DNA from: Archangium sp.
GTDB taxonomy: Bacteria > Myxococcota > Myxococcia > Myxococcales > Myxococcaceae
Assembly (NCBI GenBank): GCA_016793525.1
Contig: JAEUJT010000385.1
Location: 1-10,579, forward strand
DNA length: 10,579 nucleotides
Direction: 5' to 3'
The first letter of the stretch is position 1; each line of letters opens with the position of its first letter. This document shows positions 5,831 through 10,579 of the stretch, piece by piece. The position numbers and the translations under genes were made by a program. Below the pieces are notes generated by a model that was not told the origin of the DNA, did not search any database, and saw nothing but the letters and a program-made list of their open reading frames with translations.

Positions 5831-6211
5831 TCACTCCACCGAGACGATGCGCACGCGCAGCTTCTCCAGCGCGCGTTCGAGAGTGAGCGCCGTCTCCACG
5901 TGTTTCAGGTCGATGCCGAGCTCGATGAGCGTCACCGCTACCGCCGGCCGAATGCCCACCAGCACCGCCTTCACCCCGAAGGAGCGCGCGATGGACGCGG
6001 TCTCGCCCAGAATCTTCGCGGCGAAGCTGTCGACGATGGACAGCGCCGACACGTCGACCACCAGCCCGCGCACCGAGCGTTCGGTCGACAGCCGCTGGCT
6101 CACCGACTCCTGGAGGAACCGGGCCTGCGAGTCTGACAGCTCGGCCGGCACGCTGACGAAGACGCAGTGGCCGATTTTCAGCATGGGAATGAAGCGCTCA
6201 GCGATGTGCAT
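5831..6211 (-). CDS. rsbS: RsbS, single-domain STAS stressosome scaffold protein
   Basis: A 126-aa protein that is one STAS domain and lines up with Bacillus RsbS over its whole length: FIPMLKIGHCVFVSVPAEL at the start, GLVVDVSALSIVDSFAAKIL in the middle, and GIRPAVAVTLIELGIDL then VETALTLERALEKL at the end. Ser62 in VDSF is the counterpart of the RsbS serine phosphorylated by RsbT. The ATG at 6211 is preferred over the internal Met10 because the residues before Met10 align with RsbS, and GGAG lies 7 nt upstream. The start lies within the 3' end of the pseudo-receiver/PilZ gene (14-bp overlap). It forms the minimal scaffold with RsbR and sequesters RsbT. Confidence 0.93.
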   Translation of the reverse strand: MHIAERFIPMLKIGHCVFVSVPAELSDSQARFLQESVSQRLSTERSVRGLVVDVSALSIVDSFAAKILGETASIARSFGVKAVLVGIRPAVAVTLIELGIDLKHVETALTLERALEKLRVRIVSVE

Positions 6212-7295
6212 GGGTGGCTCCGGAGTGGACGGCGGGGAATGGGGCGGCGTTGCACCAGGCGCGGAGGCGTCGCTGCGCCTCAGGCACCAGGCCGAGGAAC
6301 TGCACGCCGAAGGTTCCGCTGCGGGCCCAACACACGACCCCGCCTCCCTCCAGCGGCGGCTCGCGCGGCCCGACGTGTACGGTCAGCTGCACGGTGGCTC
6401 CCGGTCGCGCCGACACGAGGGAGCGAACGAAAATGGCGTTGGGTGTCAGCGCGAAGCTGAGGCCGGTGTGGCGCGGCTCCCCGGCGCGGGTGTCGCGCAC
6501 CTCCACCGCGTACGAGGCCGCGACCACGTCCTCCACGCAGAGGTCGACGAGCGGGTAGCCGAGCGCGTGGGTGAGCCGCTGCAGCAGACGCGAGGGCTCG
6601 ACGTCGAGGGGAAAGCGCCGCTCGGGGTGCAACGTGAAGGGTATCAAGGGCAGGTGCGTCGCGCTCCGCAGCCGGCCCCAGGTCGCCTCGAGCTTCGCCA
6701 CGTCGACTGGCGCGCAGAGCACCACCGCGTCGCACGGCACCGCCTGGAGCGCGGCCATGGCCTCGGTCTCGGCTGAGACGGGCACGGTGATGAAGCCGCT
6801 CAGCTCGAGCACCCGCTGCACCACGCGCATCGGGGCGCCCGGCTCACCGGCCAGCAGCACCGTGCGGCAGCGGAGGCGGTGGGGGACAGGCGCTGAATCC
6901 ACGGTCGGCGCCAGGCGCGCCTTCACGTGCGCCAACCGCACCGGCTCCAGCAGGCAGTCGTCGAGGCCCAGCGTGGCGCAGCGCTCGAACACCGCGCGCG
7001 GCGTGAGCTGCGTGGCCACCACCGCCACCGGTATTCGGCGCAGCACGGCGTGGCGCATCAGCGCCTCGAGCTCACCGTGGGCCGCGGCGGAGATGCCCTC
7101 GGCGCTCACCAGCACCAAGTCGGGCAGCTCGTCGGTGAGCCGCGGCAGCGCCTCCGACACCGTCGACGCCTGCAGCGGAAGGCACCCGGCCTCGCGCAGC
7201 GGGCGCAGGAGCCGCCCTTCGACGTCGGGCCCAGCGTCGATGAGCACCACCCGCTGGAGCGGCGCCACGGGAGCAACGCGAGGGGCGATGAACAT
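6198..7295 (-). CDS. double pseudo-receiver and PilZ-like protein
   Basis: A 365-aa cytoplasmic protein with three apparent modules. Residues 14-130 fold like a receiver (RVVLIDAG, PDLVLVSAEG, IPVAVVAT, LLEPVRLAHV), but the phospho-acceptor Asp is Ser64 and the conserved Lys-Pro is Glu117-Pro. Residues 143-245 look like a second receiver (RTVLLAGEPG, CDAVVLCAPV, LPLIPFTLHP) with no acidic pair and Cys194 at the acceptor position. Residues 265-348 resemble a PilZ domain of the myxobacterial type (LTPNAIFVRSLVSARPGATV, GGGVVCWARSGTFGVQFLG), but the RxxxR and [DN]xSxxG c-di-GMP motifs are missing. It may thus act as a protein-interaction module, not a phosphorylated or nucleotide-binding one. 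The start ATG 7295 has no strong ribosome site. It is the first gene after the repeat at 7334-7369 and overlaps rsbS, so it probably leads the stressosome operon. Confidence 0.72.
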   Translation of the reverse strand: MFIAPRVAPVAPLQRVVLIDAGPDVEGRLLRPLREAGCLPLQASTVSEALPRLTDELPDLVLVSAEGISAAAHGELEALMRHAVLRRIPVAVVATQLTPRAVFERCATLGLDDCLLEPVRLAHVKARLAPTVDSAPVPHRLRCRTVLLAGEPGAPMRVVQRVLELSGFITVPVSAETEAMAALQAVPCDAVVLCAPVDVAKLEATWGRLRSATHLPLIPFTLHPERRFPLDVEPSRLLQRLTHALGYPLVDLCVEDVVAASYAVEVRDTRAGEPRHTGLSFALTPNAIFVRSLVSARPGATVQLTVHVGPREPPLEGGGVVCWARSGTFGVQFLGLVPEAQRRLRAWCNAAPFPAVHSGATHAHR

Positions 7296-7333
7296 GCACG
7301 AGAAGATGCGCCCGCGCGCCGCAGCGCGGCATT

Positions 7334-7369
7334 GGGGACAACCCCTACCCCGTCGGGAAAGAACCCCTA
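7334..7369 (-). promoter_or_regulatory. phased direct repeat TAGGGGTT, candidate response-regulator operator
   Basis: On the minus strand, TAGGGGTT occurs twice (7369-7362 and 7347-7340), spaced exactly 22 bp, about two helical turns. Each copy is followed by a C-run, giving dyads GGGG-TTGT-CCCC (7345-7334) and GGGG-TTCTTT-CCC (7367-7355). The block lies in the 90-bp gap between the response regulator and the pseudo-receiver/PilZ gene, ending 38 nt before that gene's start. I found no other TAGGGGTT in the window. The layout suits a dimeric NarL/FixJ-type regulator, such as the one encoded directly upstream, controlling the stressosome operon. The repeat is seen; the regulator assignment is inference. 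Confidence 0.5.
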
Positions 7370-7385
7370 GACCGACGCGGGGGCG

Positions 7386-8042
7386 CTACCGCTCCGACGA
7401 AACGAGGCCGATTCGCACCGCGTAGCGAACGAGCGCCGCCACGTCGTGCAGGTCGAGCCGCTCCATGATCTGACCGCGGTGCACGTCGACCGTCTTCACG
7501 CTCAACCCCAGCAACGCGGCGATGTCTTTCGTGGTTTTCCCCTCGGCCACGAGCTGCAGAATCTCCCGCTGGCGCGGCGTGAGCGGATCCACCGCCGAGC
7601 CCGGAGCCTCACCGTCGGCGCGCTGCCGCATGGCCTCGACCACCTGCGTGGAGATGCCGGCGCTCAGGTACACCTGCCCCTTGGCCACCGCGCGGAGCAT
7701 CAGCGGCAGCTCCTCGACGCACGCGTCTTTCAGCATGTAGCCCGCCACACCGCTCTTGAGCGCGTGCACCACGTAGGCCTCGTTGGCGTGCGTCGACAAG
7801 ATGACCACCTTCGTGCGCGGTGACTCGCGCGACAGGCGCTCCGCCGCGTCGAGGCCGTTGAGGTTGGGCATCGCGATGTCGAGCAGCGCCAGGTCGGGCT
7901 TGTGGGCGCGCACCAGCTCGAGCGCTTCGCGGCCGTCAGACGCCTCGCCGACGATCTCCACGCCGCCCAAGCGCTCGAGCAAGGCCCGCACACCCGCGCG
8001 GACCAAGGTGTGATCGTCAGCCAAGACGATGCGCGTCGTCAC
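7386..8042 (-). CDS. NarL/FixJ-family response regulator
   Basis: A 218-aa two-domain regulator. The receiver has the acidic pair Asp9-Asp10 (VLADDHTLVRAG), phospho-acceptor Asp55 (LALLDIAMPNLNG), the Ser83/Thr84 switch (VVILSTHANE) and Lys105 (GYMLKDA). The C-terminal LuxR-type helix-turn-helix (about 150-212) reads LTPRQREILQLVAEGKTTKD then IAALLGLSVKTVDVHRGQIM. All key residues are intact, so it should be a phosphorylation-dependent transcription factor. It starts at GTG 8042, with GGAG 5 nt upstream and GTGA overlap with the kinase stop; the long upstream open frame inside the kinase gene is not part of it. It is the obvious partner of the kinase upstream. The repeat just downstream of its gene is a candidate target. 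Confidence 0.93.
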   Translation of the reverse strand: MTTRIVLADDHTLVRAGVRALLERLGGVEIVGEASDGREALELVRAHKPDLALLDIAMPNLNGLDAAERLSRESPRTKVVILSTHANEAYVVHALKSGVAGYMLKDACVEELPLMLRAVAKGQVYLSAGISTQVVEAMRQRADGEAPGSAVDPLTPRQREILQLVAEGKTTKDIAALLGLSVKTVDVHRGQIMERLDLHDVAALVRYAVRIGLVSSER

Positions 8043-10312
8043 GGCGACTCCGCTCGCGCCATCGATGGAGGCCTGCGCTGCGCCGCGACGTTTTCGAGGC
8101 TGGTCGGCGTGGTGGGCAGCTCGACGTGCACGCGCGTGCCGTGGCCCGGCCGAGCCTCGATGGTCACGGTGCCGCCGAGGGCCTGTGCGCGCTCCCGCAT
8201 GCCCACCAGCCCCAGGTGACGCTGCCCAGGCGCCTGCGCGTGTGTCCCCTCCACGTCGAAGCCCACGCCGTCGTCTTGCACGACCAGTTGAATTCGAGAC
8301 ACGTCGATGGCGACGCTCACGTCGATGCGGGTGGCCTGCGCATGGCGAAGCACGTTGGTCATCGCCTCTTGCACGATGCGAAACGCGGTCGTCTCCAGCT
8401 CGAGCGGCAAGCGCTCCAACGTCGGCGGGGCCTGCACACGCACCTGCAGCCCGCCGCGCCTTCCCTGCTCGTCGACGAAGACCTGGAGCGCGGGAATGAG
8501 GCCCACTTCGTCGAGCAGCGGTGGCCGCATCGAGCGCGACAGCTCTCGCGTGGAGCTGATGGCGTCGTCGATGATTTTCAGCGCGTCGTCGAGCCGGCCG
8601 CGGAGCCCATCGTCGACCGGCTGCTGCCCCGCCAAGCGCAGGTTCAACTTGATGGCGGTCAGCGCCTGACCCAGCTGGTCGTGCAGCTCGCGGGAGATGT
8701 GGCGGCGCTCCTCCTCCTTCGCCGCCTCGAGCCGCCGCGTCACCAGGCGCAGGTCGTCGTACGCGCGCTGGAGCTGCGCCTCGGCCGCCACGCGCTCCGA
8801 CGTCGCCAAGGCGCGCGAGGTGAGGTCTGCCAGGGCCGCTGCGAGGGACTCGTCCTCCGGGGTCCAGGTGCGCGGCGTTTCCCCGATGAAGTCGTGGCAC
8901 AAAACGCCCACCAGCCGCCCGCCCACGCGCAGCGGCGAGTCGAGAATCGAGGCCACGCCCAGCGGGAGGTACACCTCCGACAGCTCGCGGGTGCGGGGGT
9001 CGGTGCGGGCGTCGTGCGCGGCGATGCTGCGCGTCTGGAGCAGCGCGGCGAAATACGCCGGGTGGGCCGTCGCGTGCAGCTCGAGCCCCGTGTCGTGCCG
9101 GCCGGTTTGCCGCTCGTACCGGTCGATGCAGCGGAGCGTGGTGTGGGTCTCGTCGAACAGCCACACGCTGCAGCGGCCCACGTCGAGCAGGCGGCTCCCG
9201 GCTTCGGTGAGCTCGGCGGTGGCCTCGGCCAACCCTCCGCGCAGCACCGCGTCGCTGAGCGAGAGCGTCACCAGCGCGGCTTGGGCCTGCAGCTGGCGTT
9301 CGGCATGTTGCCGCCGCTCGGTCACGTCCATCGATACGGCCATGAGCACGTGGTGGCCGTCTTGCGTGACGATGCGCCCGCGCGACTCGAGCCAGATGAG
9401 CCGGCCGTCGGGGAGCAGCCTGCGGGAGGCGCCGCTGATCTCGGTGCGTGTGCCCGCGAGCATCTCGTCGCGCATGCGGAAGATGGAGTCGCGGTCGTCG
9501 GGGTGTACCCAGTCAGAGAAGACCTGCGTCACCGTCGGCGGCTCGTCGAGCGTGCCCAACAGCTTGCGAAACTCCGTGGTCCACGTGCCCTGCATCGGCT
9601 TCGTCGACAGGTTGATGGACCACGCGGCGACGCCGGTGGCCTCCATCGCCAAGCGCAGGTGCTTCTCGTGCTCAGACAGCGTGCGCTCGGCGCGCCGGCG
9701 CTCGGTGGCCTCGGCTTCGGCGCGGGTGAGCTCTCGGCGCGCGTCGTCGAGGGCGAGCTCGACGTTTCGCATCGCGCGGTGCACCACCAGCATCAGCAGG
9801 CCGGTCAGCAGCGCGTAGCCGACCGACACCCGCACCCACGGCATCACGCCGCGGAATTCGTCGAGGCTCAGGTCGAGCCGCTCGCGTACCGACAGGCCGA
9901 CGCCGAGGAGCGCCGCGAAACTCAGCCCCAGCACCGCGATGCCGCGCCGCGGGCCGAACACCAACCCCGCCAGCACCGACGCGAGCGCCAGCAGCAGACC
10001 CACGTTGGGCAACGGGCCGAACACCGCGATGGCGCTCAGGCCGAGGGTCGCCAAGCTGAGAATGAGCAGGCCTCCGCGCCAGGCCATCGACGCGCTCGGG
10101 AGGGCGGAGGCGAGCAGCGCCAAGCCGATCGACACCGCGCTCACCGCGATGACGAACGGCCCGTGCTTCTCGTGCTGTCGGTACAGAACGAACAGCACCG
10201 CCGGCGCGAAGCAGGTCATCAGCGTCGCCACCAGCCGCACCGTCGCCGGGCGCCAATCACCGGCCGCCACCGCACCTGGTGAGCTGGTCGTCATCGTGCG
10301 TGCGACCCCCAT
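8039..10312 (-). CDS. membrane sensor histidine kinase, PAS-GAF-HisKA_3-HATPase (NarX/DegS type)
   Basis: A 757-aa kinase. About six hydrophobic segments fill residues 25-178, with almost no periplasmic domain. A charged helix (185-217) leads to a PAS domain (218-332; WVHPDDRDSIF, DGRLIWLESRGRIV, VSMDVTERR), then a GAF domain (about 352-505; CSVWLFDE, SILDSPLRVGGRLVGVLCHD). The dimerisation/phosphotransfer domain is the HisKA_3 type, EEERRHISRELHDQLGQAL, with His544. The ATPase has Asn653 (AMTNVLRHA), Asp681 (QDDGVGF) and a GLVGMRERA lid (701-709). Such kinases pair with NarL-type regulators, as here. PAS and GAF lack recognisable cofactor residues, so the signal is unknown. ATG 10312 was chosen; TTG 10315 and ATG 10294 are alternatives, none with a strong ribosome site. 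The stop overlaps the regulator start. Confidence 0.92.
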   Translation of the reverse strand: MGVARTMTTSSPGAVAAGDWRPATVRLVATLMTCFAPAVLFVLYRQHEKHGPFVIAVSAVSIGLALLASALPSASMAWRGGLLILSLATLGLSAIAVFGPLPNVGLLLALASVLAGLVFGPRRGIAVLGLSFAALLGVGLSVRERLDLSLDEFRGVMPWVRVSVGYALLTGLLMLVVHRAMRNVELALDDARRELTRAEAEATERRRAERTLSEHEKHLRLAMEATGVAAWSINLSTKPMQGTWTTEFRKLLGTLDEPPTVTQVFSDWVHPDDRDSIFRMRDEMLAGTRTEISGASRRLLPDGRLIWLESRGRIVTQDGHHVLMAVSMDVTERRQHAERQLQAQAALVTLSLSDAVLRGGLAEATAELTEAGSRLLDVGRCSVWLFDETHTTLRCIDRYERQTGRHDTGLELHATAHPAYFAALLQTRSIAAHDARTDPRTRELSEVYLPLGVASILDSPLRVGGRLVGVLCHDFIGETPRTWTPEDESLAAALADLTSRALATSERVAAEAQLQRAYDDLRLVTRRLEAAKEEERRHISRELHDQLGQALTAIKLNLRLAGQQPVDDGLRGRLDDALKIIDDAISSTRELSRSMRPPLLDEVGLIPALQVFVDEQGRRGGLQVRVQAPPTLERLPLELETTAFRIVQEAMTNVLRHAQATRIDVSVAIDVSRIQLVVQDDGVGFDVEGTHAQAPGQRHLGLVGMRERAQALGGTVTIEARPGHGTRVHVELPTTPTSLENVAAQRRPPSMARAESP

Positions 10313-10415
10313 CAACGCCGCATCGTACCACGCCGCGCCGGAGCCCCGCGCGGAGGCCAGAGGGTTTTGGATTCAGGGCCTTGCGCAAAGCGAAACGCGC
10401 ACGGCAGGTGCGGTG
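10313..10415. other. intergenic region upstream of the kinase gene
   Basis: A 103-bp gap between the partial gene at the right edge and the kinase start. It should hold the kinase promoter. A weak hairpin at 10382-10401 (TGCGC/GCGCA, 10-nt loop) lies 15 nt past the upstream stop codon, without a T-run, so a terminator is possible but poorly supported. A TACGAT hexamer (minus strand, near 10328) could be a -10 element, but no matching -35 is evident. Confidence 0.3.
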
Positions 10416-10579
10416 CTACTTGAGGGTGGTGAGCATGACGCCGCCGTCGGCGCGGTCCCACAGCACATAGGCGGTGTTGTTCAGTGAGTCGACGTAGAGG
10501 CCGAGCCGGTTCGCTGTGCGCGGCGTGGGGCCAATCGTCACCACGTCGCCACCGAAAGGAATCTCCACCAGCATGACGA
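10416..10579 (-). CDS. C-terminal fragment of an unrecognised protein
   Basis: The last 53 codons and the TAG stop of a gene running in from the right edge. The visible end includes VEIPFGGDVVTIGPTPRTAN, then RLGLYVDSLNNTAYVLWD and a final DGGVMLTTLK. Codon use is strongly GC-rich in the third position, as in the neighbouring genes, which supports coding. It looks beta-rich and might be the tail of an exported or beta-propeller-like protein, but no family is recognised. It is on the same strand as the kinase, 103 bp upstream. Confidence 0.65.
   Translation of the reverse strand, partial: VMLVEIPFGGDVVTIGPTPRTANRLGLYVDSLNNTAYVLWDRADGGVMLTTLK

Noticed and set aside
7318..7330. GCCGC-AGC-GCGGC short dyad in the leader of the pseudo-receiver gene
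   Set aside because: A 5-bp GC-only stem is expected by chance at this base composition.
8043..9164. Upstream part of the minus-strand frame leading into the response regulator
   Set aside because: The frame is open by composition inside the kinase gene; the regulator start is GTG 8042, with a ribosome site and receiver homology starting right there.
8126..10282. 718-aa open frame on the plus strand, opposite the histidine kinase
   Set aside because: It is antisense to a fully supported kinase with intact motifs. The predicted protein is His/Arg/Gln-rich with no domain, as expected from the complement of a GC-rich gene.

Overview
The window is high-GC and densely coded. The gene content (short STAS/SEC14-like proteins, a receiver/PilZ protein, a PAS-GAF NarL-type two-component pair, a multiheme lipoprotein cytochrome) suggests a Gram-negative environmental bacterium, most likely a myxobacterium or relative (Myxococcota). 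That placement is inference from gene content and base composition, not from a marker gene.

Layout. (1) Left edge, minus strand: the first 46 codons of a LysR-type regulator, with a perfect 7-bp inverted repeat just upstream of its start. (2) Plus strand, 373-1814: a two-gene unit, a small exported beta-rich (probable outer-membrane barrel) protein and a five-heme lipoprotein c-type cytochrome, joined by a GTGA stop/start overlap. (3) Minus strand, 10312 down to 1973: twelve genes in one direction with almost no spacing. In transcription order they are a membrane PAS-GAF histidine kinase, its NarL/FixJ-type response regulator, a 90-bp gap with a phased direct repeat, a double pseudo-receiver/PilZ protein, RsbS, RsbT with an extra N-terminal domain, RsbX, a second small GHKL ATPase (RsbW/RsbT-like), RsbR with a HAMP-like N-terminus, and four tandem paralogous STAS/SEC14-like proteins. 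(4) Right edge, minus strand: the last 53 codons of an unrecognised gene.

How it may work. RsbR, RsbS, RsbT and RsbX are the four components of the stressosome described in Bacillus. RsbR and RsbS form the scaffold, RsbT is the kinase that phosphorylates them and is then released, and RsbX resets the scaffold. Key residues are present in all four: Ser62 of RsbS, Thr140 of RsbR, the N- and G-boxes of RsbT, and the metal-binding Asp residues of RsbX. No sigma factor, RsbU or RsbV is visible, so the output is not the sigma-B cascade as far as this window shows. The adjacent two-component system could control expression of the module through the repeat at 7334-7369. The additional ATPase, the pseudo-receiver/PilZ protein and the four STAS-like paralogs are candidate new inputs, outputs or scaffold subunits.

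The most notable point is a stressosome module extended by a four-copy tandem array of small STAS/SEC14-like proteins, all translationally coupled. I see no tRNA, rRNA, CRISPR array, insertion sequence or integrase.
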